Shown: in pieces, positions 17,630-26,124 of the stretch
Position numbering within the stretch: the first letter of the stretch is position 1
Layout: each line of letters opens with the position of its first letter
Source: Oscillatoria sp. SIO1A7
GTDB lineage: Bacteria > Cyanobacteriota > Cyanobacteriia > Cyanobacteriales > Laspinemataceae
Assembly: GCA_010672965.1 (NCBI GenBank)
Contig: JAAHFN010000022.1
Span: forward strand, 203,095-267,094
Reading direction: 5' to 3'
Length of the DNA stretch: 64,000 bases
The notes under the pieces: generated by a model
What the model saw: the letters and a program-made list of their open reading frames with translations, nothing else
Told to the model about the DNA's origin: nothing
The model's database searches: none
Program-made: the position numbers and the translations under genes

Positions 17630-17900
17630 GGAGTGTGGGGGGAGTGGGGAGTGGGGAGTGGGGAGTGTGGGGAGTGTGGGGAGTGTGGGGAGTGTGGGGA
17701 GTGGGAAGAATTTTCAACAGAGTCCTTCCCAACACCTCCCACCTCCTGAGCCTGCCGTAGGGGTAGCCTGCGCGTAGCGCATAGGACCCATACTTCCCAC
17801 CTCCTGAGCCCTATGCGCGAAAGGACATGCTTGCCGAAAAGCCAACACCTCCCACCCTTCCCACACCTCCCACACCTCCCACACTCCCCCATCCCGTCCA
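17630..17900. repeat. GTGGGGAG tract with inverted CCTCCCAC part
   Basis: 17630-17705 is GTGGGGAG(T) repeated about nine times. 17730-17890 carries CACCTCCCAC units and a CTGCGCGTAGCGCATAGG palindrome. The two could pair in the trpS-metF spacer. No gene is seen. Confidence 0.85.
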
Positions 17901-17923
17901 CTGCCCAATAACAGATTTGCCCA

Positions 17924-18871
17924 ATGACACAACAGTCCCCTGCAACAGATACTGCCCAGACCGTTTCCCCCCAGCCCGAGTCGCAATTTCGCGCCGCAGT
18001 AAAAGCTGGTGAATTTTTAATTACTGCTGAGGTTATGCCTCCCAAGGGAGGGAATCCAAGCCATACCCTCGAAATGGCCAGTTGCCTGAAAGGCCGAGTT
18101 CATGCGGTTAATGTTACTGATGGGTCTCGGGCAGTTTTGAGAATGTCGCCGGTTGCCGTGTCGGCGATTTTATTGCAGCACGGGATAGAGCCGATTTGTC
18201 AGCTTGCCTGTCGCGATCGCAACCGCATCGGCCTCCAAGCGGACCTCATGGGGGCTCATGCCCTCGGCATCCACAATATCCTCGCCCTCACCGGAGATCC
18301 GATGAAAGCGGGAGACCATCCTGACGGTAAAGCAGTTTTCGACCTAGAATCAATCCGACTTTTAAAGGCGATCGATCAACTAAATCGCGGCCTCGACTGG
18401 AATGACAAACGCCTAAGCGATGGTTCCTTGGACTTATTTGCCGGTGCTGCAGTAGATCCGCAGCTCAAGAGTTGGTCTGGGTTGCAGCGCCGATTCGAGC
18501 AGAAACTAGAAGCAGGAGCCCAGTTTTTCCAAAGCCAGTTGATTTGCGACTTTGACCGGCTCGACAAGTTTATGACTGAAATCGCCGCTGGCACGGACAA
18601 GCCTATTTTGGCAGGTATTTTTCTGATCAAATCTGCCAAAAACGCTCGATTTATTAATCGGGCAGTGCCTGGAGTCAATATTCCCGATTCCATTATCGAG
18701 CGTTTGGCTAAAGCTTCTAGTCCCTTGCGCGAGGGAATGTTAATTGCAGCAGAACAAGTGAAAATCGCGAGCCAAATCTGTCAAGGAGTTCACATGATGG
18801 CAGTACGCCGGGAAGATTTGATTCCCGAAATTTTGGATTTGGCCGGGATTTCACCATTAATCTCAAAGTAA
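17924..18871 (+). CDS. metF: Methylenetetrahydrofolate reductase
   Basis: This TIM-barrel flavoprotein of 315 residues reduces 5,10-methylene-THF to 5-methyl-THF for methionine synthesis. Visible signatures are the catalytic-Glu strand FLITAEVMPPKGGNP, VHAVNVTDGSRAVLRM, the folate/FAD region NILALTGDPMKAGDHP, and ICDFDRLDKFM for the late barrel. The short bacterial form without the eukaryotic regulatory domain is normal. ATG 17924 gives an N-terminal disordered stretch of about 20 residues and has no clear ribosome site, so a start a few codons downstream is possible. A very strong palindrome follows the stop. Confidence 0.93.
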   Translation: MTQQSPATDTAQTVSPQPESQFRAAVKAGEFLITAEVMPPKGGNPSHTLEMASCLKGRVHAVNVTDGSRAVLRMSPVAVSAILLQHGIEPICQLACRDRNRIGLQADLMGAHALGIHNILALTGDPMKAGDHPDGKAVFDLESIRLLKAIDQLNRGLDWNDKRLSDGSLDLFAGAAVDPQLKSWSGLQRRFEQKLEAGAQFFQSQLICDFDRLDKFMTEIAAGTDKPILAGIFLIKSAKNARFINRAVPGVNIPDSIIERLAKASSPLREGMLIAAEQVKIASQICQGVHMMAVRREDLIPEILDLAGISPLISK

Positions 18872-18876
18872 TATCA

Positions 18877-18997
18877 AATCCGGTTAAACAGTCACAGTTT
18901 GTAGGGGTTCCCCGTGCCCGCCCCGGGAGCGTATCGGGCGGCCGGGGCGGGCACGGGGAACCCCTACGGGATTTATTTATGGGTAATTAACCGGATT
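18877..18997. repeat. Palindromic element with 25-bp perfect arms
   Basis: The core arms at 18901-18925 and 18943-18967 are exact inverted repeats of 25 bp with a 17-nt loop. Outer ends AATCCGGTTAA (18877) and TTAACCGGATT (to 18997) match over 11 bp. It lies 6 bp after metF and could act as its terminator. Confidence 0.85.
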
Positions 18998-19002
18998 CGA
19001 TC

Positions 19003-19093
19003 GGGACTTACGCAAAACATCCAGATATAGTGTTTTGTAGGGGCAATACCCCCGTGGTTGCCCCGTTAGTAGTAGAGTCAATGCGTAAGTCCT
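19003..19093. repeat. MITE-like palindrome, GGACTTACGCA family
   Basis: The ends GGGACTTACGCA and TGCGTAAGTCC enclose a 68-bp interior. It sits 5 bp from the preceding palindromic element, so two unrelated elements are stacked. Confidence 0.8.
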
Positions 19094-19181
19094 ATTGATA
19101 TAAAGACAAAATATTAGTGTTTAGTATAGGGGCAATAAAATGCCCCTGTGGTCATGTGGTTCGCTCAATCTTAAAAAACCT

Positions 19182-19964
19182 TTAAAATGGACTCTGTGCT
19201 GCTGAAAATGTCACGCGACCAAAATCTTGAGGGGCATGAAACTGAGGTTTCGGAGTTTGGCTGGGAGACCATTGACTGAACTGTCGATTTGTCTTACCAC
19301 CTAAGCGGTTAAGGTTGAGATGCCAAATTTCTCCTGGCTTGGGTGGTGTGTTCTGGGCGATGTTAGCAAAATTGCTAAAGGGAATAGCCGCTTCTAAAAT
19401 CCAATATTTATCTGTATCGCTGTCGTCATTTAGCGTGCCGACAATTGAGGTAGCAATTTGGATGCCCCGACCATTCCATTCTGAGGTGGATGACTGTGGA
19501 CCTTGGGGATGAAATTGATCCAGAAATGCCTCCCGCACATTCATTTCAATATTAAAGTAGCTCAGAGGTTTTTCGGGATTTGGGGCGACAAATACTTCGA
19601 CACAATCATCCTTGAAAACCGCACTATCCCGCTCGGTTTGCTCTGCCCAAATATGTGCGTCTTCAACGATAAAAAATACATATAGACGATCGTCATCCCA
19701 CAGCATTTTAGCGACTGTTTGTTCTTTCTTACCCTCCTCCCACCAGGGAAATTTAAAAGCACCGACATCTGGGGCGGCTGTCCAGGCTGGCTCATCTAAT
19801 TTGCCATCAATAACCATCGGTGAATTTGTGCGCAATATGCTATAAGATGGGTAGCTAAACGCAACTCGATCGCGAGATAAACCCAGGATAATTATTACTG
19901 TTGCGATCGCAGTAATAATTATTGTTGTAACCGGATTTATTTTAATCTTTTTTCGATGTTTCAT
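19182..19964 (-). CDS. Exported CBM9-like protein
   Basis: The 260-residue product has an N-terminal hydrophobic helix (TTIIITAIATVIIILGL, about residues 11-30) after a basic stretch. A beta-sandwich domain follows beginning at NSPMVIDGKLDEPAWTAAP, which is typical of the carbohydrate-binding family 9-like/DOMON-related domain. DDCVEVFVAPNPEKP and YWILEAAIPFSNF are its usual later strands. Such proteins bind sugars or haem outside the cytoplasm; no enzyme domain is attached. I start at ATG 19964 (MKHRKKIKINP), because the 24 extra upstream residues would precede the signal anchor. No ribosome site is evident at either start. Confidence 0.75.
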   Translation of the reverse strand: MKHRKKIKINPVTTIIITAIATVIIILGLSRDRVAFSYPSYSILRTNSPMVIDGKLDEPAWTAAPDVGAFKFPWWEEGKKEQTVAKMLWDDDRLYVFFIVEDAHIWAEQTERDSAVFKDDCVEVFVAPNPEKPLSYFNIEMNVREAFLDQFHPQGPQSSTSEWNGRGIQIATSIVGTLNDDSDTDKYWILEAAIPFSNFANIAQNTPPKPGEIWHLNLNRLGGKTNRQFSQWSPSQTPKPQFHAPQDFGRVTFSAAQSPF

Positions 19965-20036
19965 GTTAATTGGATGGCTAAAATTGTCTTTCGTGAAATG
20001 TAAATGACTCAAGTTAATCTGACTATCCGCAAGCAT

Positions 20037-20865
20037 TCAGGCACTAGCGATCGGCCATCAGACCAAATTAGCGATTCAATTCAACTTTAACCATGAAAAA
20101 GCCCCCAAAATCAACACCCTACCCCAACCCCTCCCAGTAGGGCCTACCGGGAGGGTAATATAGCATTACCGACGCTCGGGCGCGGACAGGAATCAAAGTG
20201 CTCTTTTGCTTGAATTGGCAAGGCTTTGGCGCTCAAGCTGACTGCTGATAGCTGACCCCTTACTGCTATAAAAGAGGAATTGGGGTTGAGTTCCCCTCCT
20301 GGGAGCCTCCTGGGAGGGGTTGGGGTGGGTCTCTTACAGATAATTTTTCAATAACGAGGTAAGCCGGGGGCTGGAGTTACTTAGATAGCCCGTTTAGCCT
20401 TAGCGGAGCAAGTCTAGCTCTATCAACTCCTTAACTTAAAACTCAAAACTTAAAACTCAAAACTCCCTCCCGGCAGGGGGAGGTTGCCTAATGGCCGTCG
20501 AAAGCGCCAGACGAAAAGTATTGGTTGGTTCGCGATCGCAAAAATAAAAAGCCCCCAAGCTCTTGCCGGGGGTTTTACAACACTCAGGGTGTGGAAGACA
20601 TTCAGGGTGATCGCTTCTTTATTATTGTCCGACCGGTCTTCCGGAAACATCCGCCAAATGGCTTAATTCTATCTACGCCAAATGGCGTAGGTCATAGTAG
20701 GGACTGGGATAGACATGGATTATATAGTGTCATTAATTACAAAAAGCTCTATATATAGAGCAAGTCCTCAGACAAGGGGGTGAGACGGGGGGAGAGTTTT
20801 GTTTAATCCTTCCCCTTTCTTCCTACTCCTTCCCCTCCTTCCCATCCCATCCTCGGCCCAGTCCT
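20037..20865. other. Repeat-rich intergenic region
   Basis: It holds CCCTCCCGG/GGGAGGG inverted segments around 20120-20325, the GCTGACTGCTGATAGCT repeat (about 20236), a run of AAAACTTAAAACTC units (20437-20465) and a CCCCCAAGCTCTTGCCGGGGG hairpin (20551-20572). The short open frames are not supported. Confidence 0.45.
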
Positions 20866-21315
20866 CTAGACCCTACTCATGGGCAAGCGCACCTTATGCT
20901 TGCGCAAAATGCGGATCACTTGGGTTCCGCTCATTTCTATGCCTGTTTTGTCAGCCATATGGGTGGCCAAGCGCGAGCTAGTCCAGAGGTCAAAGTCATA
21001 CCCGAATTCTTTGGGCTTTTGTTCGACAACTGATAGCAATAAGTGAATATAGCCATCATTAGCTTTGCGATAATTGCCATTTTCGCGCCTGTCTTTCATG
21101 CTATCTAGATTGTCTGGATCTCCATGCACGCACCAATAAGCAACTGTCCTATAGGAACATCCAAGAAACTCAGCAATCTGTTCGTAAGTTTTGCCGTCAT
21201 TCTTCAATAGCAGAATCAAGGCATGTTCGCGAAATCTAGGGCAATCGCTTTCTCGCACGGCGTTTTGCAAGCGTTGTTTTTGGTTGATGTTCAGAAACTT
21301 TTTTCTTCTTCTCAC
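20866..21315 (-). CDS. IS630-type helix-turn-helix protein, no DDE domain
   Basis: This 149-residue protein has an HTH (GKTYEQIAEFLGCSYRTVAYW, residues 40-60) and a second winged-helix-like part (YDFDLWTSSRLATHMADKTG, then SGTQVIRILRKHKV). Both match the N-terminal DNA-binding region of IS630-family transposases. It ends in a natural stop (PMSRV) and no DDE catalytic domain follows on the same strand. It is either a free-standing DNA-binding ORFA-like protein, which is common in filamentous cyanobacteria, or the front end of a truncated element. No inverted repeats were found around it. The frame is intact. Confidence 0.7.
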   Translation of the reverse strand: MRRRKKFLNINQKQRLQNAVRESDCPRFREHALILLLKNDGKTYEQIAEFLGCSYRTVAYWCVHGDPDNLDSMKDRRENGNYRKANDGYIHLLLSVVEQKPKEFGYDFDLWTSSRLATHMADKTGIEMSGTQVIRILRKHKVRLPMSRV

Positions 21316-21916
21316 GATCGCTCTTATTTCTAACTACTTTAGTCTTGAAATTATGCAATTTAGATGTTGTGACTATGAGATAGACACCCTGGCAATAATT
21401 ACTCGCAGCTATCAGATATTTTGATATCTCCGCCTCAGTCTTAGATCGAAGCTAAAAGCTCTGGTTAAGCGAAGATTTATATCTTTTGCTTTTAGCTTTT
21501 AGGCGCAGCTATACCCTTTGTTTAAGCTAAGAAATAAAAGCTTTTTACAGCTCTGCTCGGGCAAATTCTGCCTTTGCGCTAATCCTTAGCGAAGGAAGTT
21601 ATAAAACCTAAAAACTGAAAGCTTAAAGCTAAAAAGCTGAAAGCTCTTAAAGATGCTCCTGTGGCGTTGATTGATGCACCATTATCGGGAGAGCGATTCA
21701 GCTTTAGCTCTAGTTATCGCCTCCCCGGCTTATAGCTTATTGCCGAGCGCGATCGCGCCCTAAGCTAAAAGCCAAAATATCCCGAGTATCCCTGGTATCT
21801 TTTGCCAATTTTTACCTGCCTAAAACCATTGGTTAGCTGACCAATTAGTTAATTTTTCGCTCTTTGCTGGTTATCAATGAACCAGCCCAGTATCCTCAGA
21901 TTGAGCGATCGCCCTC
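21316..21916. other. Intergenic region with AAAGCT-rich repeats
   Basis: AT-rich DNA with many AAAAGCT/AGCTTTT words (21450-21660) that can pair. No gene is recognised. Confidence 0.4.
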
Positions 21917-22030
21917 ATTGGCATTTTCTAAATTAGCACCCCTAAAATTGGTATTAAACAGATTTGTGCCGGATTGGCATTTTCTAGATTGGCACCCCTA
22001 AAATTGGTATTTTTTCTTCGGCACCTTTGA
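21917..22030 (-). pseudogene. Pentapeptide-repeat protein fragment
   Basis: Two 39-bp direct repeats (21917-21955 and 21973-22011) each encode NTNFRGANLENAN on the minus strand, the A(D/N)LxX pattern of pentapeptide repeats. They are 17 bp apart, so they lie in different frames, and stops follow. This is a decayed fragment of a larger gene. Confidence 0.4.
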
Positions 22031-22162
22031 GCATTGGGCCATTGGGCAAATAAGCTAAAAGCTCCGGTTGCCCTGTTGGGCACCAGCCCAACAGCTCTTT
22101 TACTGACTGCTCAGAACAGATTTCAAAGCGCCAGCCCAAACAGCAGGGAGCCTCGCCTTTTT

Positions 22163-22252
22163 CAGGAGTTACGCACGGGCGCTATTCGTAGGGTGCTAGT
22201 CTAGCACCAGACTCTGCATATAGAGTTAGGCTCTATAGTTTGCGTAACTCTT
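22163..22252. repeat. Variant palindrome GGAGTTACGCA...TGCGTAACTC
   Basis: The ends differ from the GGACTTACGCA family by the same change in both arms, so pairing is kept. The interior has GGTGCTAGTCTAGCACC, a perfect hairpin. Confidence 0.65.
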
Positions 22253-22257
22253 GCTTT

Positions 22258-22467
22258 TTAAGCCCCTCGAGTGCTCCCTTGGTCTTGGCTTAACCTATAG
22301 GTATTGCCTTCCAAGGGGCACATCTGGCATTGTTTAGTTTGCAGCAACTGTTTTACCAGTTCCGGAACGTCCCAGAAGGTCCAGCAAAAAGCAACCTGGT
22401 GCCAGTGCTGAGAATTCTTGATTTCATATTCTTTTTCCCTTTTACTTGCAGCTAGCGGTGGGAGTTC
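22258..22467 (-). other. Start-less open stretch, possible gene remnant
   Basis: A 69-codon minus-strand frame reads KNSQHWHQVAFCWTFWDVPE and KQCQMCPLEGNTYRLSQ but has no start codon. It is bounded by a stop at 22468. It is protein-like but unassigned. The region up to 22692 holds nothing else I can name. Confidence 0.25.
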
Positions 22468-22692
22468 CTATCCGGTAAAACCCCTCTGCATATATTACTC
22501 GGTTCTGTCAAGGTGGTCAGAACCCCTCATGTATTCTACCCCATAATTGATGAAAATTGACAATGTTTGGCTCTCAATCTTCAAGTCAAAGCTTTCAGCT
22601 TTTAAGCTCAGAAGCTCCGCACAGGCTGCGCCAACAGCTTTTAGCTTGCAAGGAGGGGCAGGGGCTACGGTCCAGGATTGATTGATGGTTAG

Positions 22693-23418
22693 CTAAATCT
22701 CGAAGTTAAATCCTTTTTCTTTTAATTGCAGATATTTCTGCTCGTCGAACTGGTAAAGTCGTGCGGCCCGGTGAGATACGTCAGTTTGCATCTCGTCTAA
22801 CTGCATGAGCAGATTCATTTTCAGGATTTTTTTGCGGAAATTGCGCTTGTCGAGAGTTTGACCGAGAATAGTCTCGTAAAGCCGCTGCAGTTGGGTGAGG
22901 GTAAATTTTGTCGGCAATAGTTCAAATCCGATGGGCTCGTATCGGACTTTTCCCTTTAATCGTTTTAGGGCCACCTCTACTATTCGATCGTGATCGAATG
23001 CTAGGGGTGGGAGTTGGCTGACGGAAAACCAACGGGCCTCGCTTGCATCGGTTGCCGCTCGGATTGGATATTCCCAGAGATTGACGAGAACGTAGTAGGC
23101 AACGGTAACGACGCGATCGCTCGGATCTCTATCCACATCCCCAAAACTGTAGAGCTGTTCTAAAAAAACATTTCGGATGCCAGTTTCTTCAAGCAGTTCT
23201 CTCCTTGCCGCCTCTTCTAAGGATTCGTTGAGACGCACAAATCCCCCCGGCAGAGCCCATTGTTTCTCAAAGGGCGGTAGCTTCCGTTGAATCAGCATTA
23301 TTTTCAACTGTAGGGGCGGACCGTAAGATGGGCCTCTGCGAAAATTTTCCTCATCTAAGCCGAAAACCACACAATCTACAGTTAGGCTCGGTCGAGGAAA
23401 TTTATAGGTATAAGGCAT
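22693..23418 (-). CDS. Nudix hydrolase / NrtR-like regulator
   Basis: The 241-residue product has an N-terminal Nudix domain with an intact Nudix box at residues 59-81 ([20 protein letters not shown] then TGI). A C-terminal winged-helix follows ([29 protein letters not shown]). This is the architecture of NrtR, the repressor of NAD biosynthesis and salvage genes that senses ADP-ribose, and of its hydrolase relatives. Many NrtR proteins have a degenerate Nudix box. Here it is complete, so hydrolysis of ADP-ribose remains possible. It is divergent from a phosphatase-nicotinamidase-like operon across 184 bp. This supports an NAD-related regulatory role by inference. Confidence 0.85.
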   Translation of the reverse strand: MPYTYKFPRPSLTVDCVVFGLDEENFRRGPSYGPPLQLKIMLIQRKLPPFEKQWALPGGFVRLNESLEEAARRELLEETGIRNVFLEQLYSFGDVDRDPSDRVVTVAYYVLVNLWEYPIRAATDASEARWFSVSQLPPLAFDHDRIVEVALKRLKGKVRYEPIGFELLPTKFTLTQLQRLYETILGQTLDKRNFRKKILKMNLLMQLDEMQTDVSHRAARLYQFDEQKYLQLKEKGFNFEI

Positions 23419-23545
23419 ACACCGTAGCTTATATTAGATAGCGCCTATCAAAAATATCCCAATGCATAAAATATAACTTACGCTTTTTTGCCAGATTTAG
23501 TCCTATATATATAGTGCTTGAGTTGTCTAAAATAGCCTTCTCCCC

Positions 23546-23589
23546 TTGACAAGGGTGTTAGATTCACACTACTATAGGTGTAATACCTA
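23546..23589 (+). promoter_or_regulatory. Candidate promoter overlapping an operator palindrome
   Basis: TTGACA (23546-23551) and TACTAT (23570-23575) are 18 bp apart, a sigma70-like promoter. Overlapping the -10 is TAGGT-N5-ACCTA (23575-23589), in the position expected for a repressor site. Binding by the divergent NrtR-like protein is inference. Confidence 0.45.
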
Positions 23590-23602
23590 CACTATAACAG
23601 CG

Positions 23603-24484
23603 ATGAAAGAGCTGTTTGAAGTTGCTGCTGGCTCGATCGCGGGCAGAAACCACCGGCGAATAGGGCTAAACAACCAAGATGCTTATTACGGTTTCAGCTC
23701 CTCGGAGGCAACCCTAGCAGTGGTCTGCGATGGCTGCGGTTCTGGGGCTCACAGCGAAGTCGGGGCAAAAATAGGGGCGCGATTGGTGGTGGAAGCAATT
23801 CGGCGATCGCTTTCCCATCAGTCAGAAGAGTCTCCTCCCGATAGCGCCTTTTTAGAAGAAGTGCGGCAAGAAGTTCTGGTGCGCCTGCAAAGTCTGGCGA
23901 TCGCAATGGGTGGCGACGGATATTCAGTTTCCAAACAAATCATTCATAACTATTTTCTCTTTACCATTATCGGTGCCTTGCTGACTCCAAGGGGTGCAAT
24001 AGTTTTCTCCAAAGGAGACGGCGCGATCGTCGTCAATGGCAAACCCCTTTTCTTGGGACCTTTTCCCGATAACGCGCCACCCTATCTGGCTTACGAACTG
24101 CTTTCCCCTTCTCCAGACCGCTGGCAATTCCAAGTTCATCACCAACTGGCCATTGACGAAGTGGATTCGATTTTAATCGGCACCGATGGCATTATCGACC
24201 TGATGGCGATCTCGGAACAGAACTTTCCCGGCAAGCTAGACAGAATTGGTGCAATAGGACAATTCTGGGAACAAGACAGATATTTTAAAAATCCCGATCT
24301 GGTTCGCCGCCAGTTATATGCGATCGCCCGCGAAGTACCGAAAATGGATTTGGAAAACCGTCAGGTTCATAAGGAAGTAGGTTTTTTGCCCGATGACACT
24401 ACCTTGATGGTGATTCGCCGCCGCCAGCAGAACTACAAAACCCGAAGCATAAACATGGGAGCATCTCCAGACAATAAGCAATAA
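23603..24484 (+). CDS. PP2C-type protein phosphatase
   Basis: This metal-dependent Ser/Thr phosphatase of the PPM family has 293 residues. Motifs visible: NQDAYYGF, the metal-binding VVCDGCGSGAHSEVGA (canonical DGxGG), KGDGAIVV, IGTDGIID and the last metal site DDTTLMVI. No membrane segment or extra domain is present. It is the first gene of an operon with the nicotinamidase-like hydrolase (11-bp spacing) and is divergent from the NrtR-like gene. ATG 23603 is preferred because it starts at the conserved MKELFEVAAGSIAGR; the upstream extension from 23546 would overlap the candidate promoter. The substrate is unknown. Confidence 0.85.
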   Translation: MKELFEVAAGSIAGRNHRRIGLNNQDAYYGFSSSEATLAVVCDGCGSGAHSEVGAKIGARLVVEAIRRSLSHQSEESPPDSAFLEEVRQEVLVRLQSLAIAMGGDGYSVSKQIIHNYFLFTIIGALLTPRGAIVFSKGDGAIVVNGKPLFLGPFPDNAPPYLAYELLSPSPDRWQFQVHHQLAIDEVDSILIGTDGIIDLMAISEQNFPGKLDRIGAIGQFWEQDRYFKNPDLVRRQLYAIAREVPKMDLENRQVHKEVGFLPDDTTLMVIRRRQQNYKTRSINMGASPDNKQ

Positions 24485-24495
24485 GGAGTTAACCG

Positions 24496-25557
24496 ATGAC
24501 TGCGCAAACCTTATTACCAATTCCCCCTCATTTCGATGCCAAAAAAGTCGGAGAAGTCTGGCGCGTTCTTTATCAAGATAGGGCTGCAGAGGCTAAAGAC
24601 TGGGCGAAAAAGTATGGAATCGAACCGGCGGCTAAAGATAAAACCCGGATTTGTTTAATGGCGATAGACGTTCAGAATACCTTCTGCATTCCTCAATTTG
24701 AACTGTTTGTTGGCGGTCGCAGCGGCACTGGGGCGGTAGATGATAGTATGCGTTTGTGCCAGTTTATCTATCGCAACTTGGGAGCAATTACTGCTATTGT
24801 CCCGACTATGGATACCCACAGCGCCATGCAAATTTTTCATCCTATCTTCTGGATTAATGATGCTGGCGAACATCCCGCCCCGGCAGCAACGACGATTTCT
24901 CTCGATGATGTGGAGAAGGGCGTCTGGCAAGTCAATCCAGCAGTTGCTCACAGCATTGCAGATGCCAACAACTACTTGGCATTACAAAAATACGCCCATC
25001 ACTACGTTCGCCAGTTGAGCCAGGATGGCAAATATCCTCTAACAATTTGGCCATACCATTCTATGCTGGGCGGCATTGGTCATGCTCTAGTCTCGGCGGT
25101 GGAAGAAGCTATATTTTTTCACAATATTGCCCGCAACAGCCAGACTATGTTTGAAATAAAAGGTAGCAATCCTTTAACAGAGAATTATTCTGTTTTGCGC
25201 CCGGAAGTTTTGACAGATGCTGACGGTCAGCCTATGGCCGCTAAAAATAACCGCTTTATTGAAAAATTGCTGGATTTTGATGCGGTAATTATCGCCGGTC
25301 AAGCTAAGAGTCACTGTGTGGCCTGGACGATTGAGGATTTGCTCAGAGAGATTCTGGATCGAGACCCGAGTCTGGCTCAAAAAGTTTATCTGCTGGAAGA
25401 TTGCACCTCGCCGGTGGTAGTCCCGGATGTTGTTGACTTTACCGATCTAGCCGATGCTGCTTTCCAACAGTTTGCCGATGCGGGGATGCATTTAGTGAAA
25501 TCTAGCGATCGCATTGAGAGTTGGCCGGGAATTTGTAAAACTAGGTGTGGGGTGTAG
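24496..25557 (+). CDS. Cysteine hydrolase, nicotinamidase-like
   Basis: This isochorismatase-superfamily protein of 353 residues is longer than typical PncA (about 200). It shows the catalytic Asp strand CLMAIDVQNTFC and the metal-type motif MDTHSAMQIFHPIFW (Asp-x-His...His as in nicotinamidase). The nucleophile loop is IIAGQAKSHCVAWT. An internal insertion (about residues 145-260) accounts for the extra length. AAGGAG stands 7 nt before ATG 24496, 11 bp after the PP2C gene. Nicotinamide deamidation in NAD salvage fits the NrtR-like neighbour but is inferred; another amide or isochorismate-like substrate is possible. Confidence 0.82.
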   Translation: MTAQTLLPIPPHFDAKKVGEVWRVLYQDRAAEAKDWAKKYGIEPAAKDKTRICLMAIDVQNTFCIPQFELFVGGRSGTGAVDDSMRLCQFIYRNLGAITAIVPTMDTHSAMQIFHPIFWINDAGEHPAPAATTISLDDVEKGVWQVNPAVAHSIADANNYLALQKYAHHYVRQLSQDGKYPLTIWPYHSMLGGIGHALVSAVEEAIFFHNIARNSQTMFEIKGSNPLTENYSVLRPEVLTDADGQPMAAKNNRFIEKLLDFDAVIIAGQAKSHCVAWTIEDLLREILDRDPSLAQKVYLLEDCTSPVVVPDVVDFTDLADAAFQQFADAGMHLVKSSDRIESWPGICKTRCGV

Positions 25558-25603
25558 GGTGTGGGGTGTAGGGTGTGGGGTGTAGGGTGTAGGGGTGTAG
25601 GGT
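25545..25603. repeat. GGGTGTA(G) tandem tract
   Basis: About eight units of GGTGTGGGGTGTAG/GGGTGTAG begin within the last codons of the hydrolase gene and reach the 3' end of the convergent cyclotransferase gene. Confidence 0.9.
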
Positions 25604-26050
25604 TTAATTGTCGAGTTTAATTGTCGAGATGGATTTAAGAAAATCGATATAACTCGCAGGTAAGTTATTCTCTTGCGCGCCAGCAACGATTAAATCCATA
25701 TACCAGTCGTATGGGGGAATTTTACAATCTGCACCATGCCATTGATATAGAGTGGCAGCAAGAGAGCCATATTTGGGAGAAAAAACTTCACAGGTTTCGC
25801 GATCGTATCCGCCTTCAAAGGCATCGAGTTCAGGCCAAGATGCCGAAGGAATTTGATAAAGAACTCCCCAAACTTTGTCGGGGGGCGAATCTACAATATT
25901 CGCTTTTGCCGAGCGATCGATGCCCGGTTTATTGAAAACCAGGCATTTATGATGGAGAACAGCAACTCCTATCGAAACGGTATCTGCTATTCTGGCAGCC
26001 AATCGAGTCGAGAGCATATTCGAGCCGTAGGCAAAGTATAGTTGGGACAT
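25604..26050 (-). CDS. Gamma-glutamylcyclotransferase-like protein
   Basis: This 148-residue protein has the GGCT/AIG2-like fold. The substrate loop YFAYGSNM at the N-terminus and the catalytic-Glu region ELDAFEGGYDRE are both present, followed by YDWYMDLIVAGA. It would convert gamma-glutamyl amino acids or related peptides to 5-oxoproline. ATG 26050 is chosen since MSQLYFAYGSN is the family's natural start; the frame's extra 27 residues upstream lack homology-like features. AAGGAA is 14 nt upstream, so the ribosome site is weak. It lies 75 bp downstream of the diguanylate cyclase gene on the same strand. Confidence 0.8.
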   Translation of the reverse strand: MSQLYFAYGSNMLSTRLAARIADTVSIGVAVLHHKCLVFNKPGIDRSAKANIVDSPPDKVWGVLYQIPSASWPELDAFEGGYDRETCEVFSPKYGSLAATLYQWHGADCKIPPYDWYMDLIVAGAQENNLPASYIDFLKSISTIKLDN

Positions 26051-26124
26051 ATTGTCTGTAGTAAGTTCCTTGTGAAAATAATGAATCTGGCGCTTGGAAT
26101 AAGGCTGTCTTGCTAAGGTTTGGT

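Noticed and set aside
22258-22692. 6S RNA or another structural RNA
   Set aside because: I could not find the expected closed-bulged stem or any tRNA-like T-loop. A start-less open frame explains the composition at least as well.
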